From Chloroflexi bacterium ADurb.Bin180 (GTDB lineage Bacteria > Chloroflexota > Anaerolineae > UBA2200): 36,889 nucleotides of DNA. The notes under the pieces are model-generated. The model worked only from the letters and a program-made list of their open reading frames with translations, did no database searches and was not told the DNA's origin. The first letter of the stretch is position 1, and the number at the start of each line of letters is the position of its first letter. The stretch spans positions 1 to 36,889 of the forward strand of contig MWCV01000023.1 in assembly GCA_002070215.1 (NCBI GenBank), written 5' to 3'. Shown here piece after piece: positions 6,853 to 15,000 of the stretch. Position numbers and translations under genes: made by a program.

Positions 6853-8283
6853 CTACTCCCCCCTCACCACAAACGTCGCCGCCAGCACCTCGAACGCCGC
6901 GGTGAGCTCCGCCGAATGCTCCCCCTCCCGCAGCGCGGTGAGCACCCAGATCCAGTCGCCCTCCGCGACATACACCGTGCGATACCTCAGCACCTGCCCC
7001 GGATCGGTCTTGCTCTCGTGATCGCTGACGGACTCTACCGCCCGCCTGCCGGCCACGGTGACGATCCTCGGCTCCTCGATCACCGTACCGCCCGACTCGA
7101 GCAGCTTTTCCAGCGCCCGCTTCAGCAGCGCCTCGTCGCTTACCGTCCAGTCGCTCTCGCGCGTGGCCAGAGCCACCGCCAACGCCCCCTGCTCTTCGGC
7201 AAACCCGGCCGGTGACAAAACCGTCTGCCGCGTATCGGTCAGCGCGCCCGCCGGCACCTCGATGGCCATCCACGCCGCGGGATAGCAGGCGGCGAAGGGC
7301 ATGGTCTCGCCAACGTAGGCATCGTATCCCGGCGCGCAGGCCAGGTCGACCTCTGGCAGGGCAGCGCCCGGTCCGGCCACCCGTGGCACAAACCCCTCCA
7401 CGAATTTGGTCATCAGTCGCCGCGCGCGCTCGACATCCCCGCTCAGGTCATAGACCTCGAAGGAGAACAGCTCTTCCGCTGTGCTGTACACGGCGGCGAC
7501 CGCGGCGACCGTGCGGCCATCGGGCATGTGCAACAGCGTGGCCACCTCACCGGCGGGGTATCCGGCGATCAGCCGCGTCCGGCTGCCCTGAATGGTCGTG
7601 TCCTCTATCCCGTAGGACCAGCTCTTGAGTAGGACCACGCACTGATTGGCGGTGAGGGCCGCGTCCCCCGGGGCTGGTCCATGATAGATGCGCACCCCAT
7701 CGTTCTTCCTGGCCCAGCCAAAGCGGTGGAGGAACCCGATGCTCCAGGCGCCGTTCTCCTGTATGTCGACCATCGGCTCCCATAGCAGAGGGTACTTGAA
7801 CGTCAGACCGAGCCTGGCATCCCTGTACGTGGTCCAGCCGGCCGAGAGCACCGGCGCGATGGCCAGGCCAAACGCCACCAGGCAGCCCAGACCGATCAAC
7901 AGCACCCAGCCCTCGCGCACGAACCTGCGACCGGCGGCCCGCCAGGAAAGCACGAACAACAGCAGGCCCAGCACCAGCCCCACTCCCGCGCCAATCCACA
8001 GGGCGCCGGAATAGGTGAAATAGTCCGCCGCCAGCGCCGCGAGCGGCGTTCCGACCATCATTAGCCAGCCCAGGTACATTCGGAGCAGGTTGTCGCGCTG
8101 CCGCTCCCGCTCGACCCGCGGGACCACCTCGGCCACGATGGCTGCCGCCTCGACGCCTGGCACGCTGTGGCGGACCAGGTCCTGAACCGCCTCCTCGGGC
8201 GTGGCGCCAGCCCTGAGCCGCGCCGCGGCCAGCTCATAGTCGAACGATGACGGATTGTAGGAAGAGGGAGAAGAGTCGGTCAT
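6853..8283 (-). CDS. Membrane protein with extracytoplasmic PsbP/DcrB-like repeats (paralogue 1)
   Basis: A 476-residue protein starting at ATG 8283 (GGGAGGG 5 bases upstream). Residues 1-75 are cytoplasmic and helical; three hydrophobic segments follow at about 78-100, 103-125 and 135-158. The remaining 310 residues lie outside and hold two copies of a domain starting with a G-x4-[YQ]-P-x2-W-type motif (LGLTFKYPLLWEP near 170; FAACYPAAWMAIEVPAG near 335). Such motifs mark PsbP/DcrB-like folds, often of unknown ligand. It aligns along its length with the upstream neighbour at 8522-9955, including WxTYRD after the last helix, so the two arose by tandem duplication. Function is unknown; a sensor or membrane-stress role is only a guess. 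Confidence 0.75.
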   Translation of the reverse strand: MTDSSPSSYNPSSFDYELAAARLRAGATPEEAVQDLVRHSVPGVEAAAIVAEVVPRVERERQRDNLLRMYLGWLMMVGTPLAALAADYFTYSGALWIGAGVGLVLGLLLFVLSWRAAGRRFVREGWVLLIGLGCLVAFGLAIAPVLSAGWTTYRDARLGLTFKYPLLWEPMVDIQENGAWSIGFLHRFGWARKNDGVRIYHGPAPGDAALTANQCVVLLKSWSYGIEDTTIQGSRTRLIAGYPAGEVATLLHMPDGRTVAAVAAVYSTAEELFSFEVYDLSGDVERARRLMTKFVEGFVPRVAGPGAALPEVDLACAPGYDAYVGETMPFAACYPAAWMAIEVPAGALTDTRQTVLSPAGFAEEQGALAVALATRESDWTVSDEALLKRALEKLLESGGTVIEEPRIVTVAGRRAVESVSDHESKTDPGQVLRYRTVYVAEGDWIWVLTALREGEHSAELTAAFEVLAATFVVRGE

Positions 8284-8404
8284 GGTGCCCTCCCCAACTG
8301 GTTCTGCTTCCGACTGATCACGCCAACAGGATTGCCCGGAACACAAGTCCGCGCCCCGGCAGCCAGCCTTGTGGCCGAGCGCCCGCTACCCGCGATGGAC
8401 GTCC

Positions 8405-8445
8405 AGCCTATTAGGGGTCTTGTAGGGGCGGTTCGAGAACCGCCC
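8405..8445. repeat. GGGCGGTT/AACCGCCC palindromic repeat, copy 3
   Basis: Contains CCTATTAG and TAGGGGCGG as in the copies at 229 and 346, and the palindrome GGGCGGTTCGAGAACCGCCC (8426-8445). It lies in the gap between the two paralogous membrane-protein genes. Confidence 0.6.
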
Positions 8446-8475
8446 GCAGTGGAACCCGCGGGCACAACTGCCGTC

Positions 8476-8510
8476 AAGACTTCCGAAGTCTTCCTAGACT
8501 TCGTAAGTCC
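8476..8510. repeat. Double hairpin repeat (AGACTTC/GAAGTCT family), copy 3
   Basis: AAGACTTCCGAAGTCTT (8476-8492, 8-bp perfect arms) followed by GACTT-CGT-AAGTC (8497-8509). It stands 30 bp from the third GGGCGGTT palindrome, repeating the pairing seen at the window start. It lies 12 bp beyond the end of the upstream gene and could also act as a transcript-end structure. Confidence 0.55.
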
Positions 8511-8521
8511 GAATTCCCCGC

Positions 8522-9955
8522 CTACTCCGCCTTCCTCAGCACCAGCGTCTCGAGCGCGGTCTGCAGAACCGCCGCGAGCAGCTCCCGCTTCTCCAGCGGA
8601 CCATTGGCCATGAAGTATCCCTCGCAGCGCACGCCCGACACGCTGATCAGCTCCTTGTACGCGCGCGTGGTCACGCCGTTCGCCGTCTGCTCCTCCTCCC
8701 AGGCGGCGCGCACAGCCCTCTGCCCCTGGAGCGTGCCGAGCTCAGGCGCCCGCAGCACCACCCCCTCGCCGCGCCTGATGGAACCTTCCACGTGCGCCAA
8801 CAGCTCTTCACCCGTCCGCAAGAAGGCCGCCGGCGCAGGCGGGCGCACCGAGAAGGACACAAACCCCCGGCCGAACTCACCCATCTCGGGCGTCAGGATC
8901 ACGTTGACCTGGTCGGACTCCACTCCGGCGGGCAGCTCGTAGGCCATCCAGTCGGCCGGGTAACAGACGGCGATGTAGGTGCTGTCGGCGCGGTAAGGCT
9001 CGAACCCGGCGGGGCAATTCAGGCCCGAGTCCGGCAGCGCGGTCAGAGGTCCGGGTGAGAGAGGCTGAAAGCTGTCCAGGAAGCGGCGGTAGAGCGGCTC
9101 GAGCTGCGCCAGGTCGCCGTGCCAGTCACTGGCCTCGAGCCAAAAGTCGCCGTTCAACGTCGACACCAGCGCCGTCCAGTGCTGGTAGGCCCCGCCGATT
9201 TTGTCCTTGCTCTCCCACGAGACCCACGCCGCCGGCCACCCGCTCACCACGGTCAGCCCGCGCTGAAAGAGCGTGACCCGCTCATCCAGAAGCAGCGCGG
9301 CCTTGAGCTGGAACAGGCAGTCGTTGGCGGTGCGCCCGCCGCGACTCGGCCCGCTGCCCATCATCACCTTGAGCTGCCGGTCGTCGCGCCGCAGCTTGAA
9401 TCGGGGCGTAAAGACCACGCTGTAGAGGTCGCCGCTCGTGTCATAGCGGAGCACCCAGTCACTCGGCTGCGCCACGGTGAAGCCGACCAGCACATCGCGA
9501 TAGGTGATCCAGCGGCGCGAGAACAGCGAGAGCGCGGCAACGGGCAGGCTGAGCACCACCGCCCCGATCACCACCAGCGCCAGGGTCAGCCGAATCCCTT
9601 TGCGGCCGGCCAGGGCCAGGCCTTGCGCCAGGCGCCAGATCCCCGCCCCGGCAACCGGCGCTAGCAGCAGCGACACGACCCACTCCGCCCCGTGGCCATA
9701 GGAGAGCTCTATCGCGAGCAGACTCACGATGGCCACCACGCCGCTGGTGCGGATCTGAGCCAGGCTGTGCGCCCGGCGCAGCAGCTGATCCTCCTCGGCC
9801 AGCGTGCAGATCACCTCCACGGCGGTGGCACCGTCCCCGGAGGCGGCCAGGTCCTCCACGGCGCCGCGCAGCGAATCCTGGCGGCTCAGCGCCGCGGCGG
9901 CGCGGGCCAGGTCTTTTTCCGTATCGCGCGGCGGGCGGGGTTCAGGAGCGGTCAT
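8522..9955 (-). CDS. Membrane protein with extracytoplasmic PsbP/DcrB-like repeats (paralogue 2)
   Basis: A 477-residue protein starting at ATG 9955, preceded by GAGGAGGG. It has the same plan as the 476-residue neighbour: a helical cytoplasmic N-terminus (1-68), three membrane segments (about 70-88, 92-112 and 118-140), the junction WITYRDVLVGF, and two extracytoplasmic PsbP-like domains (VAQPSDWVLRYD near 157; IAVCYPADWMAYELPAG near 330). The paralogues are clearly similar but well diverged, so the duplication is old. It follows a 115-residue unknown gene by 66 bp on the same strand and may be cotranscribed with the defence-like operon above it, though nothing in its sequence points to defence. 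Confidence 0.75.
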   Translation of the reverse strand: MTAPEPRPPRDTEKDLARAAAALSRQDSLRGAVEDLAASGDGATAVEVICTLAEEDQLLRRAHSLAQIRTSGVVAIVSLLAIELSYGHGAEWVVSLLLAPVAGAGIWRLAQGLALAGRKGIRLTLALVVIGAVVLSLPVAALSLFSRRWITYRDVLVGFTVAQPSDWVLRYDTSGDLYSVVFTPRFKLRRDDRQLKVMMGSGPSRGGRTANDCLFQLKAALLLDERVTLFQRGLTVVSGWPAAWVSWESKDKIGGAYQHWTALVSTLNGDFWLEASDWHGDLAQLEPLYRRFLDSFQPLSPGPLTALPDSGLNCPAGFEPYRADSTYIAVCYPADWMAYELPAGVESDQVNVILTPEMGEFGRGFVSFSVRPPAPAAFLRTGEELLAHVEGSIRRGEGVVLRAPELGTLQGQRAVRAAWEEEQTANGVTTRAYKELISVSGVRCEGYFMANGPLEKRELLAAVLQTALETLVLRKAE

Positions 9956-10021
9956 GGTTCCCTCCTCGGGTAGCGTCGGGCAGGGTTGTGACGCAGGGTG
10001 TGCAAAGCATCCCGTCTCCGT

Positions 10022-10369
10022 CTACTGCCTCAATCGCACCGTGGGCGAGCGTAGCACCAGGCTGGCCGCCGGCCGGTCGAACTCGACGCGCAGCAACTGG
10101 CGGGCGGTCACCGGCCCTGCGGCGATGATCCAGGCGTCCCATTCATCGTTGAGGATGCGCGCGGCCCGCTTGTCGACGGTCGAGGTGACGCCGTCGCTCT
10201 CGACATCGGCCTGCCAGGTGATCACGGCGGCCCTGCGCCCGGCGAGCTGCGTCAGCGCCGGCTCGCTGCTCACCGTGCCCCCACCCCATTCGTCACTCGA
10301 CGGTTTGTCCTGCTGGTCGAGCGGCTGGATGGTGCCGTTGTGTTGGAGCAGGTAGATGCGTGAAGTCAT
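10022..10369 (-). CDS. Small protein of unknown function (115 aa) at the 3' end of the island
   Basis: A 115-residue protein starting at ATG 10369, with GAGGAGG about 9 bases upstream. It begins 14 bases after the stop of the HNH gene, so it is very likely in the same transcript. It starts MTSRIYLLQHNGTIQPL and contains no Cys, membrane segment or nuclease motif that I can see; predicted content is mixed strand and helix. I do not recognise a family. Its position suggests either a last component of the island or a link to the membrane proteins downstream. Confidence 0.65.
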   Translation of the reverse strand: MTSRIYLLQHNGTIQPLDQQDKPSSDEWGGGTVSSEPALTQLAGRRAAVITWQADVESDGVTSTVDKRAARILNDEWDAWIIAAGPVTARQLLRVEFDRPAASLVLRSPTVRLRQ

Positions 10370-10383
10370 GGTTGAATGCCTCC

Positions 10384-11304
10384 TCAGCCACGAAATCGAT
10401 GCTCGTTGTGCCAGCGCAGATAGCCCACACCCGGCCGGAGCGCCGGGTCCGCCGGCAGCACCTGCAGCGCCTGACCGTGCAACGCATAGTACTGCTTGCC
10501 GTTGTCGAAATCGCTCTTGATTCTCGGGCTGACTTCCACGTTGAGCTTGTCCGTGACCGTCACATAGCCCCGGTCGAACAGAATCCGCAGGTCTGCGCGC
10601 AGGAGAATGCCGTTCTTTACTTCCTGAGGTCCCGACTCGGACACGGGCTTGATGTGCGCGGCCTGCAGCACGGGCAGGGTACGCTCTCCCGTCACCGAGC
10701 AGCGCCGCTCATAGGCCTCGGTCACCAGTACGCGAAACCCGCCCTGACCCAGGCGGTGCAGGGAGAGCGGAGCCGCGGCTGGCTCTGCTACCTGCCGGAC
10801 CGGCTGCGGCTGCGGCAGCGCCATCACCAGCCCCTGCGCCGCCTGCACCCGGTGCCACAGCTCGCGGCCGATGGGCCCCGCCAGGTCATAGCCCTTGCCC
10901 TGCTGAATGGCCGGGTGCCAGTCCCTCGGCGCCGGGATCCACCGTTCGGGTGGCAGGAAGAACGGCTCGGTGAGCACGATGTTGCCAATGACGGGATCCG
11001 GCCCGCCGCCCGGCTCGCGGCGGTTCAGGATGGCCGAACGAAAGGTCTCGAAATCGGGCGCGCCGTTCTTGGTGCCAAAGACCTCCCAGGCCATCGACAG
11101 AGGCAGGAAGGAATGGGAGACAAAGTAGCCCCCGCCGACGACATAGTCCTGCGGGCTGTGGAGCTTGAAGAGGAACGGAGCGCCTGGCTCGAGTGCGGCG
11201 AACGAGGCCTTGCCGCCTGGCCGCCAAAAGTTGACCTCGTCGGGCTTGATGAGGGACAGGTACTTGAACCACTGGTTGTCGGTTACGCCGATGTAAAAGC
11301 GCAC
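10384..11304 (-). CDS. HNH nuclease-like protein (COG3440/HNH_2 type) with N-terminal PUA/EVE-like region
   Basis: A 306-residue protein starting at GTG 11304, preceded by AAGGAGG at 6-bp spacing; upstream in-frame codons overlap the previous gene and have no ribosome site. Residues about 1-150 resemble the modified-base reader-like region of putative restriction endonucleases (RFYIGVTDNQWF, then GAPFLFKL and YVVGGGYF). Residues about 185-265 form an HNH_2 domain: the zinc/histidine motif CSVTG...LQAAHIKP (His217), NGILLRADL (Asn231) and ILFDRGY. The position of the last HNH histidine, usually D-[LI]-H, is Arg240 here, which may weaken or abolish cleavage. Neighbours (methylase, helicases) fit a restriction role, perhaps of modified or unmodified foreign DNA. 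Confidence 0.82.
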   Translation of the reverse strand: MRFYIGVTDNQWFKYLSLIKPDEVNFWRPGGKASFAALEPGAPFLFKLHSPQDYVVGGGYFVSHSFLPLSMAWEVFGTKNGAPDFETFRSAILNRREPGGGPDPVIGNIVLTEPFFLPPERWIPAPRDWHPAIQQGKGYDLAGPIGRELWHRVQAAQGLVMALPQPQPVRQVAEPAAAPLSLHRLGQGGFRVLVTEAYERRCSVTGERTLPVLQAAHIKPVSESGPQEVKNGILLRADLRILFDRGYVTVTDKLNVEVSPRIKSDFDNGKQYYALHGQALQVLPADPALRPGVGYLRWHNEHRFRG

Positions 11305-11323
11305 AGGTGCCTCCTTGCGCGGG

Positions 11324-11974
11324 CTACCGCGCTTGTGCCTCCCCAACCGAAGGGCCAGCTTTGCGCCACAGGGCCGGCTCGCGGTTCTCGGCCCAGGAGG
11401 CGATGACTTTGAGTGCCGCGCAGGACACCCGGGCGTCCAGCGGACGGACAGCGAAACCATCATAGAGGCACTCGTTGCGCAACAATCGAATGGTGTGCAT
11501 CATAATGGCTTCATGCCGGCGCAGAACACCCATATCGCCCAACTCGTCGATCAGATCCGCCAGTCCCAGGGTACACTCGGAGCCATGCTTCTCTTCCCAC
11601 AAAGAGCGGCAGAACCAGAGCACGCGCTGCCAGTTGGCCACGATGGCCTTCGACGGGTCTTGCTCAAGGCGCATCTCCATACTAACTGGAGTCTCGACCT
11701 CCAGTGCATCGCTAGTCCGACGGTATAGCGTGGCCTTGAGTTCACCGAGCATCTCGCCGGGAACTGCCGTCAGTGTGTTGCACGTCTTGTTGCGTCCGCA
11801 TCCGACGCAATTCGCCTTCGCACGCGCCAACCGCATCTGGTGGGCCAGGCCGTTGCAGAGCTGGTTCACCTGCTGACGCGGCTCGATGTGCAGTTGCTCC
11901 GAAAGGCAGTCGTCGCAGTAGCCCCCGGGGGCGTTTGCTTCCAGAAACTCGAGAATGCTCTCCTTGTTGGTCAT
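11324..11974 (-). CDS. Cys-rich N-terminal, HEPN-like C-terminal protein (216 aa)
   Basis: A 216-residue protein starting at ATG 11974 with GGAGGGAG upstream; it begins 28 bp after the giant helicase gene. The N-terminus (about 1-66) looks like a zinc-binding winged helix: Cys20, Cys23, Cys40, Cys56, Cys59 and Cys65, with EPRQQVNQLCNGLA as the recognition-helix-like segment. The C-terminal half is all-helical and carries LLRNECLY (Arg166, Tyr171), which resembles a HEPN Rx4H motif with the His replaced by Tyr. A related motif, LRNCIMH, occurs in the CBS protein of the same operon. I infer a DNA- or protein-binding regulator or inactive HEPN partner; the family is not recognised by name. Confidence 0.65.
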   Translation of the reverse strand: MTNKESILEFLEANAPGGYCDDCLSEQLHIEPRQQVNQLCNGLAHQMRLARAKANCVGCGRNKTCNTLTAVPGEMLGELKATLYRRTSDALEVETPVSMEMRLEQDPSKAIVANWQRVLWFCRSLWEEKHGSECTLGLADLIDELGDMGVLRRHEAIMMHTIRLLRNECLYDGFAVRPLDARVSCAALKVIASWAENREPALWRKAGPSVGEAQAR

Positions 11975-12002
11975 CGCCCGGTCTCCCTCCGTCTTTTCTC
12001 TG

Positions 12003-15000
12003 TCAGCCCAGGGCCCGACCCAGCTCCTCCAGGTCCTGCCCCTGACTCTCCCCTCGCACCACAAACACCCGCCACCCCTTGGCCTTGAGTCTGCGGCGCT
12101 TGACCTCGTCCGCTGCCGCCACCGATGCTTGCTCATGCGGCGGACCATCCACAAACACGGCCAGGTTGGGCTCGTAGAACAGGTCGGCCACAGCCAGAGG
12201 CTCGTCGTGGTCATAGAGCGTCTTTTGCGCGGCGTCAGGCAGCCGCAGTCCCCTCTCGGCAATGGCCCGCAGCACCTGCCGCTCCAACCCGGACTGGCAG
12301 CGAGCCAGCAATTCCTCCAGCGTCGGTCCGGCCGCCACTGACCCGCTCTCCTCCACCCTCAGCCCATCCAGAGCGACCAGCCAGGGCAGCACGAGCTGGC
12401 GGTCAATCCACTCATGATCCATCTGGTTGTAGAACGTAAGCAGGCAGTCGTAGCAGGCGCGCTCACAGCCTCCTTCCGGGTCGTTCTCGTGCAGGATCTC
12501 CCTGGCCCGCGCAATAACCTGCTTGAGCCGCGGCGCCGCAGTGAGCGATTCGAGCACACCCGCCCCACCCTCCGCCGTTTCGTACAACACCAGGTTGAGT
12601 TGGCCCGGCTCGGTGGGGTGCTGGGTGAGGAACCCGCCCAGCTCTCGCTCGTCCAGGTTGAGCGTGACGGCGATGGATTGCAGCCAGGTATGCAGCAGCG
12701 TGGTGTAAAAGAAGCGCGCTCCCTCCGCCGGCACGCCAGCCGGCCGGGGCACCACCAGCTCCAGCACGTCGGTCTGCACGTCGGTGTAGAGGTTCAGCGG
12801 CGGGGCCACATCGCTCTCTCTCGCTTTCTGGCGACAGCCGCCTTCGGCCCCGGCCGCCACATGCTTCGCTACTGCATCCTCGCCAAGCAGCCAGCGGTGG
12901 CATTTGGTGCACAGCCGGAACCCACTGGCCTGACCTTCTCGCTCGGCCTGGCGCGGCCCGGCGTTCACCAGCACGATGCGCCCATTGTGCTCATAGCGCA
13001 GCTCGAAAGAAACCTTGTCTCCCACCTTTACTTCAGATGAACGCACGTAGGAGCCGGGCTGGTAATGGGGGGTCACCACATAGCCCAGGCGCAGCCTTTC
13101 CTCCTCGTCCGCAGTGATGCGGGCCGTCTTCTGGGCGAACATATCGGGCAGCTCCAGCGCCAGCTGCGGCGGGCTGTCGCGCAGGTCCTTGCCGCAGCGG
13201 CAGGCAGCGCGCTTGGCCTCTGGCCCGAGGTAGGCCGCGCTGCAGGTCGGGCAGAGGGTCAGCTCTTTTGTCTCCGGGGCCAGCGCCCTGGTCTTGAGTC
13301 TGGCATGGGTCACCTCATAGCGGCTGCCGCGATAGTAGAGAAAGTTGCCCGGCGCGAATTCGCTGAGCGCGATCATCGGATCCCGCTCCAGCTCCTCCTC
13401 CAGCTCACCGAACGACGTGGTCACGGCCAGGCGCGGAAAAGCATAGTTGGGCAAGAAACCCTCTCCGCCCAGGTAGCGATACACATACCAGGCGTCTTCT
13501 CCCTCGCGCATCTCGTACATCTTGCGTTCGATGACCTCGCGCCGGCGGCCCTGCGCGGCATCCGGTCGGCCGGTCGAGCGTTGGCGATTGATGAGCTCTA
13601 GCTCCTCAGTGAGGCGGCCGTACTCGCGCCGCCACCGGTCAAAAGCACGGTCCAGACCGTCGACGAAAGCAGCGATGGTGCGGTCAATGAACTCCCGGGT
13701 CAGCCAGGGCAGCGCGGCCATCTCGGCGGCGAAAGCCTGGCGCACGGCCGCGGCGATATCGCTCGACCGATTCGCCACGGCGTTCCGGTAGCTGCGCTCC
13801 ACGTCGGACCGCAGCGGGTAGAGGGGCGGCTGCTCCAGATCAAGCAGCGCCTTCGGCTGACCGTGCAGTTTGAGTCCCTCACCGAGCGTCTCCAGTACCA
13901 GCGAATGGATGTGCGTTACCAGCAGCCGCTGGTTGTCCATCAAAAAGCGCGGCGCGGCAATGCGCCCGGAGATGACCTTTTCCGGGAAGCGGTAAAAGTA
14001 CTGGTCGTGTGGTCCGCGGCGAGCGCCCACCCCGCAGAACACGGTGATGAGCGAGGGCTGTCCTCGCCTGCCGGCGCGTCCGGCCCGCTGGGCGTAGCGC
14101 GAGGGCGAGGGCGGTACGTTGCGCATATAGACCGAGCTCAGGTCGCCAATGTCGATGCCCAGCTCCATCGTCGGCGTGCACACCAGCACGTTCAGCGGCT
14201 GGGTACAATCCTTAAAGCGCGCCTCGATCTCTTTGCGCACCTGCCCTTTGACCTGGCCGCTGTGCTCCTCCGCCGCCAGGGTCACCGCCTGGTCCAGCGG
14301 CAGGGTGTATTGCGCACGGTAATAGTCGTCGCGCATTTCCCGCGACTCTCTCAGCTCGGCGCAGGAGATGCCCGTGCAGCAACGCAGGCTCTTGAACTGA
14401 TGGACCGTCCCGCAGCGCGGACAGGCCAGGTGCAGCGTCCGGTCGGTAACCTGCAGTTGCAGCGCCTCTGAATTGACCAGGTACAGCTCGTGCTCGAGCC
14501 AGGCCGGCCCCGCCCTCTCGCGCAGCCTGTGCCGCACCAGGAATCCCGCCCTTGGGTCGGCCAGCGCGGCCACCACCCCGCCCACCAGCTCTTTCGCTTC
14601 GGCAAAGCCGAGCCTGAGTGCGCGCTGTGTCCATACCACCAGCGAGGTGCGGCCGGTGGCAAAGCGGTACACCGTAACCCCGTGCCGGCGCACGTCTGCC
14701 GTGTCCGAATAGCCCACCAGCCTGGCCTCGTCAGCATCGTGAAAAAAGGCCTCCTCGTTGAGGCGCTCCAGCACCTGGGTACGGAACTCGTGCGGGTTCA
14801 GCAGCGACGGATGGCCGATGGCCAGACGCTTGCGCATGATTTCCATAAAGCCCAGCAGATAATCAAAGCGGGTGTCCGCGTCGAGGTCGGCCAGCAAGGG
14901 CAGACCAGTCCACGGCCCGGGGTCGGCGGCAAAGCGGTCCAGCCCGCCATAGCGCACGATCAGCAGACCCACGTCCTCCAGGTTGCGGTGGGTGTAGCGG

